DNA of 64,000 bases, taken from an uncultured Pelagibacteraceae bacterium. GTDB taxonomy: Bacteria; Pseudomonadota; Alphaproteobacteria; Pelagibacterales; Pelagibacteraceae. The position numbers were made by a program, and so were the translations under genes. The stretch spans positions 1 through 64,000 of the forward strand of contig CABYLY010000004.1 of the NCBI GenBank assembly GCA_902519945.1, written 5' to 3'. A model generated the notes under the pieces. The model saw nothing but the letters and a program-made list of their open reading frames with translations. It was not told the DNA's origin and did no database searches. This document shows, in pieces, positions 41,016-50,670 of this stretch (position 1 is the stretch's first letter; every line of letters starts with the position of its first letter).

Positions 41016-42381
41016 GAATTTTTAATTTATTTTTAATTATCCACAATATGATTAATGATGGTACTACCATAATAGCAGTCAAAATAAAAAATACCCCCCA
41101 GTCTCCATTAAGCCAGTCAACAAGAGCACCTGATGATGAAGCCAATGTAGTTCTTCCAGCAGTACCAATTGAAGCTAGTAAAGCATACTGAGTTGCAGTA
41201 TAGGTTCTGTCAACTAATAATGATATAAACGCAACAAATGCAACAGTTGCAAAAGCTGCTGCTATGTCGTCAAAGATTACAGCAATTGCAAAAAGTAATT
41301 CAGACTTATTACTCCATGCTAAAATACTGAATAACAGATTTGTGCTTGCCATTAAAACTCCAGCTAAAAACATTGCTTTTAAAACTCCAGATCTAATTAC
41401 AAATAAACCACCTAATAAAGTGAAGATAACTGTTGTTATCCATCCCAAAGTTTTTGAATAAATAGCAATATCTGATTTACTAAAGCCAATTTCTTTATAG
41501 AAGATAATTGACATACGTCCTAAAAAAGCTTCACCTACTTTAAATAAAAAAACAAACCCTAGTATTCCCAAAGCAATTTCAAAGCCATTTTTTTTAAAAA
41601 AGCTTATTATAGGCCCACTAATTGTTCCACTTATCCAAGTAATAATTTTAGTTAGAAAATTTGAATTTTGGAATTTATCAGCAATTAATTTATCGTTTTC
41701 TTTTTGATTTTTTCGTCTGTTAATCGCGTCATCTTCATTAACAAATAATAGTCCAATGTTCATTAGAATTATTAAAGTGCCCAAAATTAAAAAAGTAAGT
41801 TGCCAATAATTTTGAAAACCTAAATTTTCTAAAAAATCTGCACAAAACAAAGATAAAACCCCACCTAATTTGTATCCACTCCACCAACCAACGACTGCCA
41901 TTGCTGCACCTGCGGCCATCGATTTACTTTCGTTTTCATTAATTTGCTCAATTCTTAAAGCATCTAAAGTTATATCTTGTGTTGCAGATGCAACTGCAAT
42001 TATTAAACCCACAGATATTACTAGAGCTAAATTTTCTGAGGGGTTAATAACACTCCATAAAAATAATGACATTAAAATAAATATTTGCATGAGAACGATC
42101 CATCCTCTTCGATGTCCAATTTTTTTTGTTAAATAGGGTATTTGAATACGATCTATTAAAGGAGCCCATAAATAGTTAAATGCATAAACAGCAAATATAA
42201 GACCAGCCCAACCAACAGTTGATCTACTTAATCCATCTTCCTTTAACCATAAACTTAAACTACTACCTATCAATACCCATGGAAAACCAGAAATTGCACC
42301 AAGCAATAATATTCTTAACATTCTTTTATCGAAATAAACTGAAAATGTTTCTGAAAAAGATTGTTTTTTTATTTCTATCAT
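41005..42381 (-). CDS. ampG: AmpG-type MFS permease (muropeptide transporter family)
   Basis: About 12 TM MFS protein; LGAISGFPWVLIGSSLSLWLKEDGLSRSTVGWAGL and ATQDITLDALRIEQ. The ORF opens at 42471 but MIEIKKQSF at 42381 is the likelier start, immediately after trkH. Confidence 0.85.
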   Translation of the reverse strand: MIEIKKQSFSETFSVYFDKRMLRILLLGAISGFPWVLIGSSLSLWLKEDGLSRSTVGWAGLIFAVYAFNYLWAPLIDRIQIPYLTKKIGHRRGWIVLMQIFILMSLFLWSVINPSENLALVISVGLIIAVASATQDITLDALRIEQINENESKSMAAGAAMAVVGWWSGYKLGGVLSLFCADFLENLGFQNYWQLTFLILGTLIILMNIGLLFVNEDDAINRRKNQKENDKLIADKFQNSNFLTKIITWISGTISGPIISFFKKNGFEIALGILGFVFLFKVGEAFLGRMSIIFYKEIGFSKSDIAIYSKTLGWITTVIFTLLGGLFVIRSGVLKAMFLAGVLMASTNLLFSILAWSNKSELLFAIAVIFDDIAAAFATVAFVAFISLLVDRTYTATQYALLASIGTAGRTTLASSSGALVDWLNGDWGVFFILTAIMVVPSLIILWIIKNKLKIHEK

Positions 42382-42383
42382 TT

Positions 42384-43823
42384 TTAATTTCTCCAAAATG
42401 AAGGCAAAAATAACACCAATATAGCAAATAACTCTAGTCTTCCTAAAATCATGCCGATTGTTAAAACCCATTTAGAAAAATCTGGTAAAGAGGAAAAGTT
42501 TCCATTAGGGCCAATTGTTGATCCTAAACCCGGACCAACGTTTGAGATAGAGGTAGCCGCTCCTGAAATTGCAGTAATAAAATCAAGTCCACTTAAAGAT
42601 AATAATGCAGCTAATAAAAAAAATATTATTAAATACATATAAATAAAAGAAATTATTGATGATATAAATTTATCATCAATTCGGTTCATATCATATTTCA
42701 AAACAAAAACACCTTTTGGGTATATAATTTTTTTTAGTTGATTGATGACAAATGAGTAAAGAATCTGAAAACGAAATATTTTTATGCCACATGTTGTTGA
42801 ACCAGCACAACCACCTATAAACATTAAAGCCAAAAATATTACCAGGGGAAAACTACCCCAACTATCAAATTGAGCATTGACATAACCAGTTCCAGTTAAA
42901 ATTGATATAACGTTAAAAAAAATAGATCTCAAATTAAATGAATCTAAATTTTTTAAAGAAAGATATACCGACAAAATTATCACTGATATAAAAATTACTT
43001 TCATAAAAGTTTTGATTTGAGCGTCTGAAGAGAAAATAGATTTATTGCCATTTAAGAATTTGATGTAAACTATAAATGGCACACTACCTAAAATAATGAA
43101 AACCATAGCTACAATCTCGATTGCGACGCTATTAAAAAAACCAATAGATTGATTGTAATTAGAAAAACCACCAGTTGCTATAGTAGTCATAGAATGAGTG
43201 ATACTGTCAAATATATTCATCCCAAAAATATTGTAAGTAATTGCACAAAGCGTAGTTAAACCTGTGTAAATATAAATTAATCTTAGAGCAATCTCTTTTG
43301 ATTTTGGTAAAATTTTCTCAGACGAGTCATTATTTGAAATTTTGAATAGTTGCATTCCCCCAACATTCATAATAGGCATTAATGTAATAGCCATCACAAT
43401 TACACCAATACCACCTAACCATTGAAGAATAGCTCTCCAAAACAATATACCTTTAGGCATATTTTCAAGGTTTGATATGATTGTGGAGCCAGTTGTAGTA
43501 ATGCCAGACATGCTCTCAAAGAAGGCATTTGTTAATGAAAATTCTAGATTAGAGAATATAAAAGGTAACGAACCAAATACAGCAATGCTTAACCAAGCTA
43601 ACGCAGTCAAAAGAAACGCTTGTTGTAAACTTAGTTTTTTTTCATGGTCTAAGTTTGACAAAAAAAATAATGTACCAATGATTACTGTTACAATTGAAGC
43701 TCCAAAAAAAGATGAGTCTAATTGATTGTAAATAAGCTGTACAACTATTGGTACAAGCATAAAAATACCAAGAATTATCTGAAGAATTCCAAGAGTAAAA
43801 AAAACTGTTTTATAATTAGACAT
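42384..43823 (-). CDS. trkH: TrkH-family potassium transporter subunit
   Basis: MSGITTTGSTI, LQWLGGIGVIVMAI, TIATGGFSNY, IGGCAGSTTCGIKIFRFQ repeated P-loop signatures. Confidence 0.93.
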   Translation of the reverse strand: MSNYKTVFFTLGILQIILGIFMLVPIVVQLIYNQLDSSFFGASIVTVIIGTLFFLSNLDHEKKLSLQQAFLLTALAWLSIAVFGSLPFIFSNLEFSLTNAFFESMSGITTTGSTIISNLENMPKGILFWRAILQWLGGIGVIVMAITLMPIMNVGGMQLFKISNNDSSEKILPKSKEIALRLIYIYTGLTTLCAITYNIFGMNIFDSITHSMTTIATGGFSNYNQSIGFFNSVAIEIVAMVFIILGSVPFIVYIKFLNGNKSIFSSDAQIKTFMKVIFISVIILSVYLSLKNLDSFNLRSIFFNVISILTGTGYVNAQFDSWGSFPLVIFLALMFIGGCAGSTTCGIKIFRFQILYSFVINQLKKIIYPKGVFVLKYDMNRIDDKFISSIISFIYMYLIIFFLLAALLSLSGLDFITAISGAATSISNVGPGLGSTIGPNGNFSSLPDFSKWVLTIGMILGRLELFAILVLFLPSFWRN

Positions 43824-43910
43824 TTTGAAAGAACATTATTTTATGGTAAATAAATTTCAACTCTATAAGAATTAAGTAGTTCGTTAATTTATGATTTTAT
43901 TGAATTATTC

Positions 43911-45473
43911 ATGATAAAAAAAGAAAACTTAGAAAAAACAAGCTCCTGGCCAATTGTTGAGGCAAAAAAAATGCTGAGAGAGAGAAAGTCTTTCTTAGAG
44001 AAAAAAGGTAAAATAACACTTCAAACTGGATATGGCCCAAGTGGTCTACCTCATATTGGTACATTTGGTGAAGTTGCTAGAACTTCTATGATGGTAAATG
44101 CTTTAAAACATTTGACGGATCTTCCTTCAGAAATTATCACATTCTCTGATGATATGGATGGTCTAAGGAAAGTGCCTGATAACGTCCCCAATAAAGAATT
44201 ACTTGAAAAAAATCTTCATAAACCTCTCACTGAAGTTCCAGACCCATTTGAAAAATATAATAGTTTTGGAGAACATAATAATGAAAAATTAAAAAATTTT
44301 TTGGATAATTTTGACTTTAAATATAATTTTAAAAGTTCTACCCAGTTGTACAAATCAGGTTTTTTTAATTCATCACTTCAAATTATTTTGGATAATTACG
44401 AAGGGATAATGAATATAATTTTACCAACACTTGGTAAAGAACGTCAAAAAACTTATAGTCCATTTTTACCGATATGCCCTGAAACTGGTCACGTATTAGA
44501 AATTCCAGTAAAAGAGATTGATCATTCTAAGTCAAAAATTATATTTGATAATAATGGTAAAGACCTAGAATCTAGTATTTTAGATGGTCATTGTAAACTT
44601 CAGTGGAAAGTAGACTGGGCTATGAGATGGTATGCTTTAGATGTTGATTTTGAAATGTATGGTAAAGATTTGATAGAAAGTGCAATTTTATCAACAAAGA
44701 TCATAAAATTAATTGGAAAAAAAAACCCATCTGGCTTCGCCTATGAGCTTTTTTTAGATGAAAAAGGTGAGAAAATTTCTAAATCAAAAGGTAATGGAAT
44801 AACAATAGAACAGTGGCTGGATTATGCATCACCTGAGAGTTTATCATTGTACATGTATCAAAATCCAAAGAGAGCAAAAAAACTCTATAACGAGATAGTC
44901 CCAAAAGCGGTCGATGAATATTTGGAATTTATTGAAAAAGCTAAAACCCAAGATGAACCTCAGTTATTAATGAATCCAGTATGGCATGTTCATAATGGAA
45001 ATGTTCCTAAAGAAAAGATGATTATGTCATTTTCTATGTTATTAAATCTTGTAGAAACAAGTAACGCTGAAAACAAAGAATTATTATGGAAGTTTGTAAA
45101 AAAATATAAAGAAAATATTTCTGAAAAAGATTATCCCATTTTTGATAATTTGGTTGGTTATGCAATTAAATATTTCAATGATGTGATAAAAAGTAGAAAA
45201 AAATATAAAATACCAAATCAAATAGAAAAAAAAGCGCTTGAGGCTTTAGTATTAGCATTAGACAAATGTAATGACAAAATGTCTCCTGAGGATATTCAAA
45301 CTTTAATTTATTCAACAGGAAAAGCAAATGGGTATTCAGAAAATCTGAGAGACTGGTTTAAATTAATTTATGAAGTTGTTTTTGGAGTCGAAAATGGCCC
45401 TCGAATGGGTTTTTTTATAAGTTTTTTTGGTGTTAATGAAACTAAAGATCTTATAATAAGTAAAATTAAATAA
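43911..45473 (+). CDS. lysS: lysyl-tRNA synthetase, class I
   Basis: GYGPSGLPHIGTFGEVART (HIGH-type) and EKISKSKGNG (KMSKS-type); class I LysRS architecture. Confidence 0.93.
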   Translation: MIKKENLEKTSSWPIVEAKKMLRERKSFLEKKGKITLQTGYGPSGLPHIGTFGEVARTSMMVNALKHLTDLPSEIITFSDDMDGLRKVPDNVPNKELLEKNLHKPLTEVPDPFEKYNSFGEHNNEKLKNFLDNFDFKYNFKSSTQLYKSGFFNSSLQIILDNYEGIMNIILPTLGKERQKTYSPFLPICPETGHVLEIPVKEIDHSKSKIIFDNNGKDLESSILDGHCKLQWKVDWAMRWYALDVDFEMYGKDLIESAILSTKIIKLIGKKNPSGFAYELFLDEKGEKISKSKGNGITIEQWLDYASPESLSLYMYQNPKRAKKLYNEIVPKAVDEYLEFIEKAKTQDEPQLLMNPVWHVHNGNVPKEKMIMSFSMLLNLVETSNAENKELLWKFVKKYKENISEKDYPIFDNLVGYAIKYFNDVIKSRKKYKIPNQIEKKALEALVLALDKCNDKMSPEDIQTLIYSTGKANGYSENLRDWFKLIYEVVFGVENGPRMGFFISFFGVNETKDLIISKIK

Positions 45474-46525
45474 TGTTTTCAAATTTAAGATCTTTAATTT
45501 TTAAACTTGACCCAGAGACAGCCCATGGTTTGGCAATAAAGTCGTTGAAATTTAATTTTGTGCCAAATGTTTTAGACTCAAACAAAAATAGTTATTTATT
45601 TAAAACAAAATTATTTGATAAAGAAATAGAAAATCCAATTGGAATGGCAGCAGGATTTGACAAAAATGCTGAGGTATATAATTCTTTATTTAAGCTGGGA
45701 TTTGGTTTTGTAGAAGTAGGTACAGTCACACCTCTAAAACAATATGGCAACCCAAAACCGAGGGTTTTTAGATTAGTTGAAGATGAAGCATTAATTAATA
45801 GATTGGGTTTTAATAATTTAGGTGCAAAAAATATTGTTGATAGGATTTCAGCAAATAAACAAAGAGGTTTGCTGGGAATTAATATTGGTCCCAATAAAGA
45901 TACAAATGATAGATTGAGAGATTATGTTGAATGTTTAAAAACTTTTTATGAAATAGCTGATTACATTACGATTAATATTTCATCACCAAACACAGAAGAG
46001 CTAAGAAATTTTCATGATCAAGATAAATTGAATAATTTATTAAATACAATTAATAGTGAAAAAACAAAACTCAAATCTAATATTCCAATTGTTGTAAAAG
46101 TTTCACCAGATATTAAAGATCAGGAAATAGCTAAAATTTCTGATGTTCTTTTGAGTAATAAAATAGAAGCAGTCATATTATCAAACACTTCAGATGCTAC
46201 TCGAGATAAACTAAATGATATTCAAAAGCATCAAAAAGGAGGTTTGTCAGGCAAACCAATAGAGGAAAAATCTACAAAACTAATTAATAAATTTTATAAA
46301 ATTCTTGGTGATAAAATTAAAATTATTGGGGTGGGTGGAGTAGACTCTGGAATAAGTGCATACAATAAGTTTTTAGCTGGAGCGAGTTATGTTCAGCTTT
46401 ATACGGGTATGGTATTCAGAGGACCAAATATTGTAAACCTTATCAAAAAAGAGCTTAAGGAATTATTGTTAAGAGATGGTGTCAAACATTATAGTGAAAT
46501 TATAGGAAAAAAAACAATTTCTTAA
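45473..46525 (+). CDS. pyrD: dihydroorotate dehydrogenase (quinone)
   Basis: NPIGMAAGFDKNAEVYNSL; VEVGTVTPLKQYGNPKPRVFRL; NISSPNTEELRNF; GGLSGKPIEEKS. Confidence 0.96.
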   Translation: MFSNLRSLIFKLDPETAHGLAIKSLKFNFVPNVLDSNKNSYLFKTKLFDKEIENPIGMAAGFDKNAEVYNSLFKLGFGFVEVGTVTPLKQYGNPKPRVFRLVEDEALINRLGFNNLGAKNIVDRISANKQRGLLGINIGPNKDTNDRLRDYVECLKTFYEIADYITINISSPNTEELRNFHDQDKLNNLLNTINSEKTKLKSNIPIVVKVSPDIKDQEIAKISDVLLSNKIEAVILSNTSDATRDKLNDIQKHQKGGLSGKPIEEKSTKLINKFYKILGDKIKIIGVGGVDSGISAYNKFLAGASYVQLYTGMVFRGPNIVNLIKKELKELLLRDGVKHYSEIIGKKTIS

Positions 46526-46536
46526 ATTATATAAAC

Positions 46537-46565
46537 TTGACGCAATCATCATCTCACTTTATATA
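46537..46565 (+). promoter_or_regulatory. predicted sigma70-type promoter for rpmB
   Basis: TTGACG - 17 bp - TATATA in the 51 bp pyrD-rpmB gap. Confidence 0.65.
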
Positions 46566-46576
46566 GTCGGTTTATT

Positions 46577-46891
46577 ATGTCTAAAAAATGTGAACTTACT
46601 GGTAAAATTCCTCTTAAAGGTCATAATGTTAGTCATGCTAATAATAAGACTAAAAGAAGATTTTTACCTAATTTAAAAAAAGTAAAGTTCACAAGTGAAC
46701 TTTTAAAAAGAAGCATGAAACTTACAGTAAGTAATGCTGGTGTGAGATCTGTTGATAAAAAAGGAAGTTTTGATGAGTTTTTAAAGACTGTGAAAAATAA
46801 AAATTTATCTCCACGATTAAAGAAAATGAAAAAAAGTTTATTAATCAAATCTCCATTTCAAAAAAAACAAGTTCAATCTAAGACAGCTTAA
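46577..46891 (+). CDS. rpmB: 50S ribosomal protein L28 (bL28)
   Basis: [33 protein letters not shown]. Confidence 0.97.
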   Translation: MSKKCELTGKIPLKGHNVSHANNKTKRRFLPNLKKVKFTSELLKRSMKLTVSNAGVRSVDKKGSFDEFLKTVKNKNLSPRLKKMKKSLLIKSPFQKKQVQSKTA

Positions 46892-47439
46892 TGAATAAGA
46901 CTTTTTTAATACTCTCGTTTTTAATGGGAGCAGTTGTTTTAGCATCTAATTATTTAGTCCAATTTCCTATTAAATATTATGGTTTAGAGGAAATATTGAC
47001 CTACGGAGCATTTAGCTATCCGATTGCTTTCTTGATTACAGATTTAGCCAACAGATCTTTTGGTAAAATAGTTGCAAGAAAAATTGTTTATATTGGTTTT
47101 GCTATAGGTATTAGCTTTACACTTTTATTTTCAACAAACTTCGCAGACTTGATATCTATAAGAATTGCAATTGGATCGGGTACTGCCTTTCTAGTAGCCC
47201 AACTGCTAGATGTCCAAATTTTTGATAAATTAAGAAAAAAGGAATGGTTTGTTGCTCCTTTAACCTCATCTTTAATAGGTTCAACAATTGATACGTTTAT
47301 ATTTTTTTCAATATCTTTTTATGGAACAGGTATTCCTTGGATCACATTGTCTTTAGGTGATTTAAGTGTGAAAATTTTTGTGGCCTTAATAATGCTTGTC
47401 CCATTCAGGCTATTACTAAAAACACTGAAACCAATTTAG
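46891..47439 (+). CDS. queuosine precursor transporter (YhhQ/VUT family)
   Basis: ASNYLVQFPI; FLITDLANRSFGKIVARKIVYIGF; about 6 TM membrane protein. Confidence 0.85.
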   Translation: MNKTFLILSFLMGAVVLASNYLVQFPIKYYGLEEILTYGAFSYPIAFLITDLANRSFGKIVARKIVYIGFAIGISFTLLFSTNFADLISIRIAIGSGTAFLVAQLLDVQIFDKLRKKEWFVAPLTSSLIGSTIDTFIFFSISFYGTGIPWITLSLGDLSVKIFVALIMLVPFRLLLKTLKPI

Positions 47440-47441
47440 AC

Positions 47442-48329
47442 TTAGTATAAATATTTATAGGATAATATTTTATAAGCTAATTTAGCCACTAGAAAATTAT
47501 AAGAATTAAAACCTTTTATCGGCGCAAGTTCATTAATATCTGCACCAACGATTTTAGAGTTTTTAGCTGCAATTTTGATTATATCCAAAACCTCATCCCA
47601 TAGCAAACCACCAGGCTCAGGGGTTCCAGTCGCTGGCATAATACTAGAGTCTAAACCATCAACATCAAAAGTTAGATAAACAGTTTTATTTTTAATAAGT
47701 TTTTTAAATTTATTCAAATTCCATTTTGTCTTATCCTTAGCCCAAAAAATATTAATTCTAGATTTGTTTTTTTTTAAAAAAGGTATTTCTTCCTTAGAGA
47801 TATTTCTAATTCCAAATGAAATTATGGAGACATTCTTATAATCTAAACATCTCCTTATAGCAGATGCATGTGAAAATTTCTCCCCATTATAACTTTCTCT
47901 TAAATCTGCATGAGCATCAAAATGTAAAAGACAAATTTTTTTGTGTTTTTTGACAAATGGAACAATACACCCTGGTGTGATTGAATGTTCGCCACCAAGA
48001 GTCATTGGAAAAAGTTTTTTATTAAGGATTTCTTCATTTACTTTAGCTATCTTTTCCAAAGCTTTTTTAATATTTTTATCAATCTTAAAAGGTTTTAAAG
48101 TTTTAATTCCAATTTTTTTGTAAGGCTCACAATTTAATTCTTCATCATATAACTCAACTTGATGTGAAGCTTTAATTATTTCTTTTGGACCATTTTTAGT
48201 TCCACCACCATAACTCACAGTTTTTTCTAGACCAAAAGGAACAATTACTACTTTTTCTTTAAAATTGAATTTATTATCTATTCCAAGAAACCCTTTTTTA
48301 TTTGATAGATATTGCAATGTTTTATCCAA
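47442..48329 (-). CDS. agmatinase/arginase (ureohydrolase) family protein
   Basis: LGGEHSITPG, LLHFDAHADLRES, YLTFDVDGLDSSIMPATGTPEPGG Mn-binding motifs. The ORF extends to 48395 but that overlaps the upstream gene by 74 bp; TTG at 48329 or 48317 are alternative starts. Confidence 0.9.
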   Translation of the reverse strand: MDKTLQYLSNKKGFLGIDNKFNFKEKVVIVPFGLEKTVSYGGGTKNGPKEIIKASHQVELYDEELNCEPYKKIGIKTLKPFKIDKNIKKALEKIAKVNEEILNKKLFPMTLGGEHSITPGCIVPFVKKHKKICLLHFDAHADLRESYNGEKFSHASAIRRCLDYKNVSIISFGIRNISKEEIPFLKKNKSRINIFWAKDKTKWNLNKFKKLIKNKTVYLTFDVDGLDSSIMPATGTPEPGGLLWDEVLDIIKIAAKNSKIVGADINELAPIKGFNSYNFLVAKLAYKILSYKYLY

Positions 48330-49365
48330 AAATTTTTGTAAAGTTTTTTCTATCTCTTTTTTTCCATTCGCCTTTGTGATATGCATCACTTGCAATCAAA
48401 GGTAATACACTTGTTGCTTCAGCAAAAACCATTTGTTCTTTAGTAACATCAACTTTACCCCATGAACTTGCCTCTTTTAAAGTTGAACTGCTACACGCAC
48501 CATCTCTTGAGTCTGCTACAGTAATTTGTACAGCATATTTATGCATTTCAACATCTTTACCCAAAAGTTCAGCACATATGACTGTATCCTGAATGAAATT
48601 TTTTGGCACTCCGCCACCTATCATAAATAATCCAGAACCTTTCGATTTAATTTTTATTTCAGTTAATTCTCGAAATTCTCTTATAGAGTCTATTGTGATA
48701 TGAGATTTTGGGTTCTTTTCTTGATGAATTACTAAACCAAAACCAGCACTCGAGTCTGTAAAAGCAGGACAGAATATTGGCACACTATGATCATAGGCAG
48801 TCTCAATTAATGAGTCTTTCTTTACTGAGTTTTTTTTAAGATATTTTCCCATTTCGTGAATAAACTCTCTAGAAGTATAACTTCTAGGTTCCAAGTTATC
48901 AGCTATTTCACAAATTTTTTTATCACAAATTTGCAATTCATCTTCGTCAATGTACGTATCATATATTCTATCAATATAATTTTTTCTAAGTTCAGTATCA
49001 TCTTGAAATTGAGAGCCTTGATAATGCTTAAATCCTAATGCCTCAAAAAAATCCATATCAATTATCGATGCACCAGTTGCAACGATTGCATCTACCATAT
49101 TGTATTTGACTAAATCTTTGTAAATATTCATACAACCAGCTGCTGAAGTCGAACCAGCTAAAGTTAGAAAAATTGTACAATCTTTATCTTTTAACATTTC
49201 ATTATAGATGTTTGCTGCATTTGCAGTTTCTCTAGATACAAATGACATTTTCTCCATTGATGAAATAATTTTTCTAGAGTCAAAAGATGTAATATCTATA
49301 TGTTCAACTGGATTTTTAAGAAAGTCTTTTTTACTATTATGTCCTAGATTTTTATTTTTTGACAT
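48322..49365 (-). CDS. deoxyhypusine synthase-family protein (possible homospermidine/spermidine-forming enzyme)
   Basis: TLAGSTSAAG, DAIVATGASIIDMDFFEALG, PIFCPAFTDSSAGFG, and ASSWGKVDVTKEQMVFAEATSVLPLIA with the lysine at the DHS catalytic position. Confidence 0.9.
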   Translation of the reverse strand: MSKNKNLGHNSKKDFLKNPVEHIDITSFDSRKIISSMEKMSFVSRETANAANIYNEMLKDKDCTIFLTLAGSTSAAGCMNIYKDLVKYNMVDAIVATGASIIDMDFFEALGFKHYQGSQFQDDTELRKNYIDRIYDTYIDEDELQICDKKICEIADNLEPRSYTSREFIHEMGKYLKKNSVKKDSLIETAYDHSVPIFCPAFTDSSAGFGLVIHQEKNPKSHITIDSIREFRELTEIKIKSKGSGLFMIGGGVPKNFIQDTVICAELLGKDVEMHKYAVQITVADSRDGACSSSTLKEASSWGKVDVTKEQMVFAEATSVLPLIASDAYHKGEWKKRDRKNFTKIFG

Positions 49366-50549
49366 TAAGCAACTAAAGTATCTTTGTTGCTGTCTTTGTT
49401 ATAGAGGCTCATTATAGCATTATCTTCAACTTCATAAATTTTGTCAGAGTAGAAACCATTAAACTGTGTTCTAAAAGTAAGGCCGTATGAACCTAATTGA
49501 CCAAGTTCTATATAGTCATTTTCTTTAATATTATTTGGTAAAAGGAAAGGACCTTTCATATAATCCATGCTGTCGCATGTTGGTCCATAAAAATCAAATG
49601 CAGTTAATTTTTTTGAAATAATTTTATTTGAATTATCTTTTATCATTTTAGATGGAAACACAATATTTGGTGTTCCTGCATCAAAAAGTGTTCCATAAGT
49701 TCCATCATTTATATAAAGTTTTTGTTTTTTTCTTAAGTTAACCCGAACTATAGTTGAACCACTTTCAGCAACTAAAGCTCTACCTGGTTCACAAATTATT
49801 TCTGGTAATTTTTCAATCTTTAAATTTTCTAAACCTTTTCTAATTTCATCAAAATAGCTCTCTAAAGAGGGTGGAATTAAATCTGGATAAATAGTTGGAA
49901 AGCCACCTCCTATATTTAGATAATTAGGAACAATTTTCGTTTTTTTTATTATATTTACAATTTCAGAAATTCCTTTTGAGTATGAAATTGGATGCATACA
50001 TTGCGAGCCCACATGAAAACTTAATCCAATTTTTTTTGCATGTTGTTTTACTAATCTTAAAAGTCCTGCCGCCTCTGAATTTATAGCACCGAATTTTTTT
50101 GATAGGTCAATTTCAGCATGTTCATTTGATACAGCAACTCTTACAAATAATTCTAAATCTTTTGCATTACTGGTGCTCTCGATAATTTTTATCAATTCAT
50201 CTTTAGTATCAAGTGCAAATGTTTTTACTCCAAATTTGAAGTATGCCTCACTTATGTCTTCTCTACTTTTAATTGTGTGCATGAAAGAACACTTAGATAA
50301 TTGACCAAATTTTCTAATTGCTTTTATTTCTTCCACTGAAGCGACATCGAATTGATTGATACCACTTTTTAATAAAGTTTTAATTATTTCAGGATGAGGA
50401 TTCGTTTTAACAGCATATAGAATTTTCCCTGGAAAGTTTTTTTGAAAAAACTTAGAAGCAGAAAGAATTGACTTCTTTCTTATACAATAAACCGGTTTGT
50501 CTGGTCTCAGCTGATTTACTAATTCTTCAACTGACTTAAATTTTTGCAT
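49365..50549 (-). CDS. ornithine (or lysine/ornithine) decarboxylase, alanine-racemase-fold
   Basis: ILYAVKTNPHPEIIKTLL PLP-lysine motif; FHVGSQCMHP; LNIGGGFPT; CEPGRALVAESG; GPTCDSMD. Confidence 0.92.
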   Translation of the reverse strand: MQKFKSVEELVNQLRPDKPVYCIRKKSILSASKFFQKNFPGKILYAVKTNPHPEIIKTLLKSGINQFDVASVEEIKAIRKFGQLSKCSFMHTIKSREDISEAYFKFGVKTFALDTKDELIKIIESTSNAKDLELFVRVAVSNEHAEIDLSKKFGAINSEAAGLLRLVKQHAKKIGLSFHVGSQCMHPISYSKGISEIVNIIKKTKIVPNYLNIGGGFPTIYPDLIPPSLESYFDEIRKGLENLKIEKLPEIICEPGRALVAESGSTIVRVNLRKKQKLYINDGTYGTLFDAGTPNIVFPSKMIKDNSNKIISKKLTAFDFYGPTCDSMDYMKGPFLLPNNIKENDYIELGQLGSYGLTFRTQFNGFYSDKIYEVEDNAIMSLYNKDSNKDTLVA

Positions 50550-50670
50550 TTTTCATGCCCCCCAAAAAAAATTTAACAAAAAAAAGTCTTTTAATTTAAA
50601 AAAAAACTTTAATATCGAGCAGTTAATTCAATAGTTATTCAAAGTAAAGAAAATAATGACCTATTGAACT

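Noticed and set aside
50550-50670. AAAGT...ACTTT partial inverted repeat in the divergent odc/actR region as a possible terminator or operator
   Set aside because: Mostly A/T homopolymers with a weak stem; cannot be separated from base-composition background
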